NCBI GenBank assembly: GCA_009692985.1
Contig: SHYF01000003.1
Coordinates: 1-22,456, forward strand
DNA length: 22,456 nt
Direction: 5' to 3'
Source of the DNA: Dehalococcoidia bacterium
Lineage (GTDB): Bacteria; Chloroflexota; Dehalococcoidia; Lucifugimonadales; SHYF01
In this document: piece after piece, positions 15,337-21,064 of the stretch
Numbering within the stretch: the stretch's first letter is position 1
Layout: every line of letters starts with the position of its first letter
Position numbers and translations under genes: made by a program
The notes under the pieces: generated by a model
What the model was told of the DNA's origin: nothing
The model's input: only the letters and a program-made list of their open reading frames with translations
The model's database searches: none

Positions 15337-16182
15337 ATGCGACCAACATGGTTCCTCACCTATGCTCTTCTATTCACCGCACTTGTCCTGCTATCCGTAG
15401 CTTGCACTCAGACAAGTACCCCCAAAGCCAGCTCGACTCCCACGGCTACCAGCCCTACGCAGACTCCTACGCCCTTCTCCCTCGCCAATGTCACTCCATC
15501 AGGACCCGGCTGTGGGTTTGAGCGCTGGCCAGTGAAGACCCTGGCGGACCGGGATGCCGACCGTGTTGATTTCAACCCAAAGCCGACGGATATATTCAAA
15601 CTGCGGGAGCTGAAGGCTCCCAGTACCTTTCCCCAAGACCGACGGATTGCCCCGACTGAGTTGGAAACGTATATCATTCAGGCGCAAGTGCTGGAATTCA
15701 AGTTGGAGAATGACAGCGATATTCATGTGGTCGTCTCGGCAATCGGTAGGCCCAGCGAGACCATGATCGTTGAGCTAGTTGATGTAGGGTGTACTAAGGC
15801 AGGCCGGTCGTCCCAACGAGACGCAATGCTATCTGCCCGCCAATCTTTCGAGGCTATCTGCGGGAAGACCTCGGCCCGTTTTGAAAGTTGCCCTGCTCAG
15901 GTAGAGATCACAGGGGTAGGGTTCTTCGACCTGATCCACGGGCAGAGGGGAGTGGCTCCTAATGGCATAGAGCTTCACCCCGTCCTGGCGATCAAGGCTG
16001 TAGGACTCAACACAGCGCCGTTGGCATTGGCTACCCAGCCACCACGGGCAGCTGTCCCGACAGCAGCGCCAGCCAGTTCCCATACTGGAGCAACGGTTCG
16101 ATGTCGAGACGGGACTTATAGCTATAGCCAGCATAGGTCCGGGACATGTTCCCACCACGGCGGTGTGGCCCAATGGTATTAG
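15337..16182 (+). CDS. Secreted lipoprotein with C-terminal DUF3761-like domain
   Basis: 281-aa predicted lipoprotein carried by the element. From the ATG at 15337 (GGAGG 8 nt upstream) it has a signal with lipobox LSVAC (Cys23), then a Thr/Pro/Ser-rich spacer to about residue 48 that would lift the body off the membrane. The middle domain (about 75-225) contains KLENDSDIHVVVS, ETMIVELVDVGC and ITGVGFFDLIHGQRG followed by APNGIELHPVL, a block I recognise as recurring in bacterial secreted proteins without known function. The last about 28 residues, VRCRDGTYSYSQHRSGTCSH and GGVAQWY, match DUF3761. It is followed by a thermonuclease fragment, and such domains are often near nuclease domains. 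GTG 15313 and ATG 15322 are alternative starts but would spoil the signal peptide. Confidence 0.85.
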   Translation: MRPTWFLTYALLFTALVLLSVACTQTSTPKASSTPTATSPTQTPTPFSLANVTPSGPGCGFERWPVKTLADRDADRVDFNPKPTDIFKLRELKAPSTFPQDRRIAPTELETYIIQAQVLEFKLENDSDIHVVVSAIGRPSETMIVELVDVGCTKAGRSSQRDAMLSARQSFEAICGKTSARFESCPAQVEITGVGFFDLIHGQRGVAPNGIELHPVLAIKAVGLNTAPLALATQPPRAAVPTAAPASSHTGATVRCRDGTYSYSQHRSGTCSHHGGVAQWY

Positions 16183-16330
16183 CGAAACGTGCGATGCAGA
16201 CCTTGTGTGGGAAGGGTATGCCTACGCCCGTTCTTATGGCGACTCTCCGAGCCTCTATCAAACATTGGTTCAGCTAGTACGGGCGGCGAGGGAAGGCAAT
16301 AGGGGGCTGTGGCAGGTATGTCAACCTTAG
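16181..16330 (+). pseudogene. C-terminal remnant of a thermonuclease (SNase-like) gene
   Basis: In the +1 frame relative to the lipoprotein end there is a 49-codon stretch with CDADLVWEGYAYARSYG, SPSLYQTLVQLVRAARE and GNRGLW before a TAG at 16328. This matches the end of staphylococcal-nuclease-fold proteins (LV..GYA, then a helix with AREA.RGLW). There is no start codon and the beta-barrel with the catalytic Arg/Glu is missing, so it is a fragment, probably from a deletion that joined it to the lipoprotein gene. It overlaps the start of the next gene by 13 nt. Confidence 0.55.
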
Positions 16331-16839
16331 CGTTGCGGACTCAGATTCGTAGGTTGCGCCAGCAGGCTTCTGCGGTGGCCCTTGCCGCTATTGCGCTCTT
16401 ACTCTTCTGGCTTGCGGTCGAAGGATACATCTCAGAAGACTCCCATTGGGTATGTACCCAAAGTGTACGCTCTCGCGATGCGCCTGGTGGTGAATGCGTA
16501 CAGGAACACATTGAGTCCGGCCCAACACCATTGCGTGAGAGGCAACCGGAAGCGGCCTTCAAAGGAGGCCTGGGGTTCTTGTTCGCCTACGCTGCGTGGC
16601 AAACGCAAACGCTATGGCCTTCTAAATCGCAGCGCGAGAAACACGCTAGACGGCACGAAAGGGAGGTCTGGAACGAGAGCCAGCGACACCCTGACCTAGC
16701 CAAACAACTGATTGCGTTGCAGATCAAGATATGGGAAGGAGGCATTCATTATGGCTCTGACGAGTACATGAGCCGCCTCCACGCCATACTAAATGAAGCA
16801 GAACGCCGCTTGAATGGGGGGATTGACCCACCAGCATGA
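16318..16839 (+). CDS. Hypothetical single-pass membrane protein
   Basis: 173-aa protein with a basic N-terminus (RTQIRRLRQQ) and one clear helix (about residues 17-38, ASAVALAAIALLLFWLAVEG). A short extracytoplasmic part with two Cys (WVCTQS, GGECVQ) follows, then a second weakly hydrophobic stretch (KGGLGFLFAYAAW) and a charged C-terminal helical region (RHEREVWNESQRHPDLAKQL). ATG at 16318 with AGGGGG 11 nt upstream; a GTG at 16309 is the alternative. Its stop overlaps the next start (ATGA), so the two were made as one unit. Family not recognised. It is cargo of the tRNA-Leu element. Confidence 0.65.
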   Translation: MSTLALRTQIRRLRQQASAVALAAIALLLFWLAVEGYISEDSHWVCTQSVRSRDAPGGECVQEHIESGPTPLRERQPEAAFKGGLGFLFAYAAWQTQTLWPSKSQREKHARRHEREVWNESQRHPDLAKQLIALQIKIWEGGIHYGSDEYMSRLHAILNEAERRLNGGIDPPA

Positions 16840-17042
16840 AAAGATTATCCCGCTTCAAGGAGTTCGGAGAGGCTTGGCAAATCATACTAATTGGCTTGGT
16901 TGCCATTCCAACGTTCTTTATTACCTACTTCTTTGCCATGCCAAGATTGCCAGATGGAACAAGCCCTCTATGTGACTGCCCTCACCCTGGGGATGCGCCA
17001 GGGGGAGATATTGGGTCTCCAGTGGAGAGACTTAGACCTTGA
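16836..17042 (+). CDS. Small membrane protein, 3' end replaced by out-of-frame integrase sequence
   Basis: 68-codon frame whose first about 36 residues look real: basic lead MKRLSRFKEFGEAW, then one membrane helix (QIILIGLVAIPTFFITYFFAM). The rest (PRLPDGTSPLCDCPHPGDAP...) is Pro/Gly-rich and simply reads the integrase gene in the wrong frame, so the true 3' end was lost at a junction near 16940-16953. ATG overlaps the previous stop by 4 nt (ATGA). Function unknown. Confidence 0.5.
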   Translation: MKRLSRFKEFGEAWQIILIGLVAIPTFFITYFFAMPRLPDGTSPLCDCPHPGDAPGGDIGSPVERLRP

Positions 17043-17514
17043 CCTGGGAATGGTTGCCATCCGCCGAACACTGGTACGGCTCAACGGAGCTGTCACCTTC
17101 CCAGAACCCAAAACAGAACGCAGCAGGCGTGTGTTGTGGCTACCTAAGATGACTGTCAGCGCCCTGCGTGCTCATCATGCAAGGCAGTTGATGGAGCGGC
17201 TGATTGCTGGCTCCCTGTGGCAGGATACAGGGCTAGTCTTCACCACAGAGACAGGGGAACCCCTCAGAGATACGAGCGTGACAAAGGCGTTCCAACGAGT
17301 GTTGCTCACCGCTGGCCTGCGCCACCAGCGTTTCCATGACTTGCGCCACGCAGCGGCAAGTTTCCTGCTCGCACAGGGATTTGAGATGCGCCAAATAATG
17401 GGCATCCTCGGGCATAGTTCCATAGCCCTTACCGCTAACCTCTATACCCACCTGATGCCAGCCGTGAAGCAAGAAGCATCGGCAAGGATGGATGCCATGC
17501 TGAGTGGCGTTTAG
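16954..17514 (+). pseudogene. Tyrosine recombinase (phage-type integrase), catalytic domain only
   Basis: Nearly complete catalytic domain of a tyrosine integrase. In the frame opened at 16891, the active-site set is all present: R36 (LGMRQGEILGLQW), K74 (PKTERSRR), H149-x2-R152-H153 (HDLRHAAASF), H175 (GILGHSS) and nucleophile Y185 (NLYTHL). Integrases of this type need an arm-binding and a core-binding domain (roughly 150-200 residues) before this; both are absent, and the sequence before EQALYVTALTLG belongs to the membrane protein gene. The ATG at 16954 is the first plausible start but has no ribosome binding site. Its 3' end is 79 bp from the intact tRNA-Leu, fitting integration into that gene. 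Probably inactive alone. Confidence 0.85.
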
Positions 17515-17519
17515 CGACC

Positions 17520-17542
17520 TTTGGCTGTCAGTTTGGCTGTCA
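17520..17542. repeat. Tandem direct repeat next to the att site, possible integrase arm site
   Basis: TTTGGCTGTCA occurs twice with a single base between (17520-17530 and 17532-17542), just after the integrase stop and about 50 bp from the tRNA-Leu 3' end. Short direct repeats here are the usual position of arm-type binding sites of tyrosine integrases; the role is inferred. Confidence 0.5.
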
Positions 17543-17550
17543 AAATGGAA

Positions 17551-17587
17551 ATGGACACCTTAATGCGGGGTGCCCATTCTCATTTTC
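17551..17587 (+). terminator. Possible terminator between integrase and tRNA-Leu
   Basis: ATGGACACC and GGTGCCCAT pair over 8 of 9 positions (one A/C mismatch) around a 9-nt loop, followed by TCTCATTTTC. It could end the integrase transcript and, on the other strand, the tRNA transcript. Confidence 0.45.
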
Positions 17588-17592
17588 GTATC

Positions 17593-17675
17593 TGCCGGGG
17601 GCGGGATTTGAACCCGCACTCCCTTGCGGGAAGCGGATTTTAAGTCCGCCGCGTCTGCCATTTCGCCACCCCGGC
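17593..17675 (-). tRNA. tRNA-Leu (anticodon UAA)
   Basis: 83-nt cloverleaf with acceptor GCCGGGG/CCCCGGC, anticodon loop CTTAAAA (UAA), a class II variable arm closed by TCCC/GGGA with a GCAA loop, T-arm GCGGG-TTCAAAT-CCCGC and discriminator A. No CCA is encoded (the 3' flank is GATACG), unlike tRNA-Trp in this window and unlike the displaced tRNA-Leu half at 14849. The gene's 3' half is thus likely supplied by the integrated element. A TACAAT box lies about 45 nt upstream of the 5' end but has no good -35 partner. Confidence 0.97.
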
Positions 17676-17804
17676 ACGGGTCATCGCAGGCGGGTGGGCT
17701 CCAAGTGTGGCTGCCGATGGAATTGTATCCTATAGAGCCACGCGACGCTACCGTGGGGCTGTTCAAGGCCAGGCTAAGGCATGGGCCCTCTTCCAATCAA
17801 GCCA

Positions 17805-17834
17805 TTGACTGCCTGGACGTTTCGCTAATATACT
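17805..17834 (+). promoter_or_regulatory. Promoter of the FrnE/DsbA-like gene
   Basis: TTGACT (17805-17810), 18-bp spacer, TATACT (17829-17834), a strong match. The leader would be about 120 nt to the ATG at 17960; I see no recognisable riboswitch in it. Confidence 0.6.
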
Positions 17835-17959
17835 GGCCGAGAGGCTGTGCCCGGGAGGCTATGCGATGTAGGCTTTCGGAACGGTCCTGGTTGGTCGTGT
17901 CGGCTAGCAGGTTACGGTCCTCACGAAATGGTATTTCGGCGCGGAGAAAGGGGGGAGGT

Positions 17960-18619
17960 ATGACGGAAACAGCGGCCCAACCCGTAAAGGTGCAGGTGTT
18001 TTCTGACTACATATGACCGTGGTGCTATATCGGCCTGGAGAGGGTCGAACGGTTGCAGAAAGAGTACAACGTTGAAGTGGAGTGGAAAGCATTTGAGTTG
18101 AGGCCCGACACCCCCCCAGGGGGGATACCACGCCCTTTCAAGCCTGGGGAGAGCAACGAGCTCCGAGGCCACATGAAGGAGGCTGCCGATGAGGCAGGTC
18201 TGGTGTACATGCGGCGCCAACCCATCACCCCGTACTGCCGCCCTTCTATGGAAGCAGCTGTGTATGCCAGGGAGATGGGCAAGTTCGACGGATACCACAA
18301 AGCCACATTCAAGGCCTTCTGGGAGGAGAGCAAGGATATTGGCGACCCAGAGGTGATAAAAGGGATTTTTGAAAAGTGTGACTTGGACTGGGATGGATTC
18401 AGCTCTCCGGAGAAAAACGGCCAGTATGCCCAGATGGTGGAAGACCAGTTGGCCGAAGCCCGCATGTACGGAATTACGGGCGTTCCTGCCTTCATTTTGG
18501 ACAGGTACCTGGTGGTGGGCGCTCAGCCTTACCAGGTGTTCCAGCAGGTCATGGCGCATATTGAGAAGGAGAAGGCACTTAAGGGTCTGTGGTTGCCTGG
18601 GCAGGGCGCAGAGCGATAA
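17960..18619 (+). CDS. FrnE/DsbA-family thioredoxin-fold oxidoreductase, candidate selenoprotein (in-frame TGA as Sec19)
   Basis: A 219-aa protein if the TGA at 18014-18016 is read through. The 18 codons before it (VKVQVFSDYI) and those after it (PWCYIGLERVERLQKEY) fit the FrnE branch of the DsbA family exactly, where the normal motif is SD-x-x-CPWC-x-x-G. The TGA falls on the first, nucleophilic Cys, giving U19-P-W-C22. The rest is intact: the helical insert (about 60-150), the cis-Pro loop GITGVPAFIL near 175-184, and a final helix to the TAA at 18617. These proteins act as thiol-disulfide oxidoreductases or isomerases. ATG at 17960 follows AAGGGGGGAGGT. Without read-through a 188-codon frame from 18053 would lack the active site. 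Alternatives are a recent nonsense mutation or a base error. Confidence 0.85.
18017..18052 (+). promoter_or_regulatory. SECIS-like hairpin immediately after the in-frame TGA
   Basis: Upper stem TCGGCC (18030-18035) with GGTCGA (18043-18048), six pairs including one G-U, closed by the 7-nt loop TGGAGAG. Lower stem CCGT (18017-18020) with ACGG (18049-18052). The loop starts 19 nt after the TGA and has G at its second and third positions, within the known spacing and loop pattern of bacterial SECIS elements. The 9 unpaired bases on the 5' side make the lower part less certain. Confidence 0.6.
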
Positions 18620-18727
18620 TACGGTTTGGCGCGTGACTCCAGGAAGTGCGGCTCAAAACGGAGCGGCACTTCCTTTGGTTTATGGGCCTGTTCAAAAACG
18701 CGGCTGGGGATAAGTAGCCTCGATAGT

Positions 18728-18905
18728 TGTAGCTGGGGGATGAAAAGCTCCTTCGACCATCCACCTGTCACCCTTTCATTCGCTTGCCCATTCTCGGAGC
18801 CTGCCCTTGAGGCCCGCTCAGGGCCGAAGGGCTCAGGGCTTCGGCTCATTCAGGGCAGGCTCCGATGCTTTGTACCCCTGGACTCCTCTTTTCAGCAGCC
18901 TGCTA
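18728..18905 (+). repeat. MITE-like dispersed repeat, copy D
   Basis: Left end GTAGCTGGGGGATGAAAAGC then TTCGACCATCC; right end CTCTTTTCAGCAGCCTGCTAA. The middle differs from the other copies: the GGGGATACCCCCAAACCCCC segment is missing and there is a long inverted repeat with perfect 12-bp arms GGAGCCTGCCCT / AGGGCAGGCTCC. It fills most of the 18620-18944 gap, ending 26 bp before the ribosome binding site of the next gene. The rest of that gap shows nothing clear. Confidence 0.72.
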
Positions 18906-18944
18906 ATTGGCGGCGCCAGCTACACGGTAATGGAGGGGCTGACC

Positions 18945-19388
18945 ATGCTGTTTATGGCTGTTTTTCACTTTGAGCCGGAGGACGGGGGTGCGCTGGTAGC
19001 TGCCAGATGGCAGCATGGCCCAACTCCGGGAGTCACCGTGCTGGGAGCCTGGACTTCCAGCGGATACTCCAATGAAGGCCAGGAGGCCCGCCTGACGTAC
19101 GTTGTGTTCAACGCCGGAAACAGGGAGCAGATGGAGGCATTTACGGGATACCTCTATCTGGTGTGCTCGCGCATTGAGATCCGCCCAGTGAGCGACTATA
19201 TGCCATTTATGAACGCTTACGGGGCGAAAGATACTGAGCAGTACCCAATGTATCCGGCGGGCGTTGGCGAGGAGGAACGACGGAGGCAGATGGATGTGTT
19301 CTGCCAGTACATGGCAGCGCCCAGCCCGGTGGAGGCCATCCGCATTTGGCGTGGAGTTGTGGGCGGTGGCCAACAGTACGGGCCGTGA
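18945..19388 (+). CDS. Small protein resembling DUF3303
   Basis: 147-aa protein from the ATG at 18945, which has GGAGG 8 nt upstream (an ATG at 18930 is possible; the frame back to 18807 is translated repeat D). The first about 90 residues look like a small alpha-beta barrel: an opening strand MLFMAVFHFEPEDG, a segment PGVTVLGAWTSS, then YVVFNAGNREQMEAFTGYLY and IEIRPVSDYMPFM, the layout of DUF3303-type proteins (ferredoxin-like fold). The remaining about 55 residues form a charged helix and tail (GEEERRRQMDVFCQYM). Function unknown. It lies between repeats D and E, with only 3 bp between its stop and copy E. Confidence 0.7.
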   Translation: MLFMAVFHFEPEDGGALVAARWQHGPTPGVTVLGAWTSSGYSNEGQEARLTYVVFNAGNREQMEAFTGYLYLVCSRIEIRPVSDYMPFMNAYGAKDTEQYPMYPAGVGEEERRRQMDVFCQYMAAPSPVEAIRIWRGVVGGGQQYGP

Positions 19389-19391
19389 GGT

Positions 19392-19566
19392 TTAGCAGGG
19401 TGATGAAAAGCTATTTCGACCATCCCCCTGGCCCCCTTTCCTTCGCTTCGCTCAAGGACAAGCTCTGGCCAGGAAGGGGGGAGTGGAAATAGATTTGGGG
19501 GATACCCTCAAACCCCCACCAAATGGGCTTCGCCCCTCTGGAATTTCCTTTTCGGCAACCTTCTAG
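19392..19566 (+). repeat. MITE-like dispersed repeat, copy E
   Basis: Left end TTAGCAGGGTGATGAAAAGC, CCATCCCCCTGG, a palindrome split by the insert TTCGCTTCGCTCAAGGACAAG, then GGGGGATACCCTCAAACCCC, the hairpin GGGCTTCGCCCC, and right end CCTTTTCGGCAACCTTCTAG. The terminal CTAG overlaps the TAG stop codon of the minus-strand CoA-transferase. It lacks the CAGGGCAGGCTCC module. Confidence 0.8.
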
Positions 19567-20750
19567 CCCAGCACCTCTGCCTCGGCCATGGACTGGATCT
19601 CTTCCTGGGTATAGCCCATCTCTTCTAGCACCTCAAATGTGTGTTCGCCCAGGGTGGGAGCGTGCCTTCGCAACCACGGCTCTTTGGAGTTGGCAGACAG
19701 TTTGAACGGTATGTTGACGGCTTTGATTGTGCCCAGCCCTGGCTGCTCGAACTGGATGATCATGTCGTTTGCCACCACCTGCGGGTCGTCATAGACCTCT
19801 CGCATCTCCTTGATTACAGTGGCGGCAAGGCCAATCGCCTTGAGTCGTGCTTCCCAGTAGGCGGCGGGCTTGGTCGCGAAATGGTCGGAAAGGAGCTTGT
19901 AAAGTTCGGTGCCTCGTTCGTTCCTCTTCTCTGGAGTGTCAAACCGCTGATCCTTGCCCAGGTGTTCCAGCCCAATGGCCTGGCAGCAGAGGTCCCACCT
20001 GGCGCCGAATATGGTGATATAGAGGTATCTGCCGTCACTGCAAAGGTAGTTGGGGACAAAGCCCTCCGAGAGCACATGATAGGAAAGATCGGACCCCACG
20101 AGCCTGGTCATCTGGCTGGCCTGGGCGGCGAGGGCTGTCTGCAACAGGCTGAGTTCGATGTTCTGTCCCTGGCCGCTTTGCTCCCTTTGGCGCAGCGCCA
20201 CCATGACGGAGTAGGCGATAAGCATGGCCGTGGACATATCGAAGTGGTAAAAATGGCTCGAAGCGGGAGGTGGAGTGCCCGGCGGCACCCGCGCCATCAG
20301 GTCGCCCACTCTGGGCTGGACTGCCACGTCGGCGCCGGGAAGGTCGGCATCTGGGCCGTTAGCACCCCAGGCTGTAAGGGAGACATATATGAGTCTGGGG
20401 TTGACTTTCTTCAAGTCAGCATAGGCGAGGCCTCGGCGCTGGCGTGCTCCAACCCGTACGTTTATGATCAGGACGTCCGCCCATTGGAACAGCTTGTAGG
20501 CTGCCTCAAGCCCCTGGGGCTTGGTGATGTCCAGCACCACCGAGCGCTTATTGCGATTGAAGCTCAAGTAGCCCAAGCTCAGGCCATTGCTGCCTGGGAA
20601 GTTTGGCGCCAGCCGGCGGGCCGAGTCTCCTTCCGGCGATTCCACCTTTATTACTTCTGCCCCCTGGTCCGCCAGCAGCATTGCAGCGAAGGGCCCGGCC
20701 AGCACCTGGGACATTTCCACGACTCGGATGTCTGACAATGGTAACGCCAT
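19563..20750 (-). CDS. Class III CoA-transferase (CaiB/BaiF family)
   Basis: 395-aa CoA-transferase that moves CoA between carboxylic acids through an aspartyl-CoA anhydride. Family blocks: LSDIRVVEMSQVLAGPFAAM then LLADQGAEVIKVE at the N-terminus, GYLSFNRNKRSVVLD, LIYVSLTAWGANGP, and LPGADVAVQ with the likely catalytic Asp (residue 141 from this start). Further on are QGQNIELSLLQTALA and the C-terminal GEHTFEVLEEMGYT. The ATG at 20750 has GGAGG 8 nt upstream; the frame is open to 20777 but without a ribosome binding site. The stop TAG overlaps the end of repeat E. The acid handled cannot be told; it often accompanies acyl-CoA degradation genes, which are absent here. Confidence 0.95.
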   Translation of the reverse strand: MALPLSDIRVVEMSQVLAGPFAAMLLADQGAEVIKVESPEGDSARRLAPNFPGSNGLSLGYLSFNRNKRSVVLDITKPQGLEAAYKLFQWADVLIINVRVGARQRRGLAYADLKKVNPRLIYVSLTAWGANGPDADLPGADVAVQPRVGDLMARVPPGTPPPASSHFYHFDMSTAMLIAYSVMVALRQREQSGQGQNIELSLLQTALAAQASQMTRLVGSDLSYHVLSEGFVPNYLCSDGRYLYITIFGARWDLCCQAIGLEHLGKDQRFDTPEKRNERGTELYKLLSDHFATKPAAYWEARLKAIGLAATVIKEMREVYDDPQVVANDMIIQFEQPGLGTIKAVNIPFKLSANSKEPWLRRHAPTLGEHTFEVLEEMGYTQEEIQSMAEAEVLG

Positions 20751-20807
20751 ATTGTGACCCTCCCTGCTGACTACCAAGTCAAGTAAGGCCTAATGCGCAG
20801 GCAACTG

Positions 20808-21007
20808 CTAGCAGGGCGATGAAAAACTCTTTCGACCATCCCCCTGGCCCCCTTTCCTTCGCTACGCTCAAGGACAAGCTCTGGCCAGGAAGGGGGGAGT
20901 GAAAATAGATTTGGGGGATACCCCCAAACCCCCACCCCTTCGGCTATGCTCAGGGCAGGCTCCGGGGCTTCGCCCCTCTGTACTTCCCTCTTTCAGTAGC
21001 CGGATAG
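20808..21007 (+). repeat. MITE-like dispersed repeat, copy F
   Basis: The most complete copy (200 bp), left end CTAGCAGGGCGATGAAAAAC. It has both optional modules: the insert TTCGCTACGCTCAAGGACAAG in the central palindrome and CAGGGCAGGCTCCGGGGC before the GGGGCTTCGCCCC hairpin. Right end CTTTCAGTAGCCGGATAG. It lies in the 20751-21064 gap between the CoA-transferase (upstream side) and the oxidoreductase 3' end; I see no gene in that gap. Confidence 0.82.
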
Positions 21008-21064
21008 ACAGCGGAATTGGGCCTGCCTACTACAGTGTAGATGGCAGCGAGTTTCGGTGGCTTG

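Larger units (their letters stand above)
14852..17646. mobile_element. Decayed tRNA-Leu-targeted integrative element
   Basis: The segment is bounded by direct repeats of the tRNA-Leu 3' half (14852-14905 and 17593-17646). The tyrosine integrase gene lies next to the intact tRNA, the standard layout for tRNA-integrating elements. Cargo in order: a small Cys/His protein remnant, a DUF3761-type lipoprotein, a thermonuclease C-terminal fragment, two small membrane proteins and the truncated integrase. No replication, excision or transfer gene is seen. At about 2.7 kb with a headless integrase it is almost certainly immobile. The boundaries are seen in the sequence; the mode of arrival is inferred. 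Confidence 0.8.

Noticed and set aside
17904..17911. An isolated CTAGCAGG in the leader of the FrnE/DsbA gene as a seventh repeat end
   Set aside because: Only eight bases match, TGAAAA does not follow, and there is no matching right end or internal block nearby.
18807..18944. N-terminal extension of the DUF3303-like gene to 18807
   Set aside because: It is translation of repeat copy D; the ATG at 18945 has a proper ribosome binding site and begins with the expected first strand.
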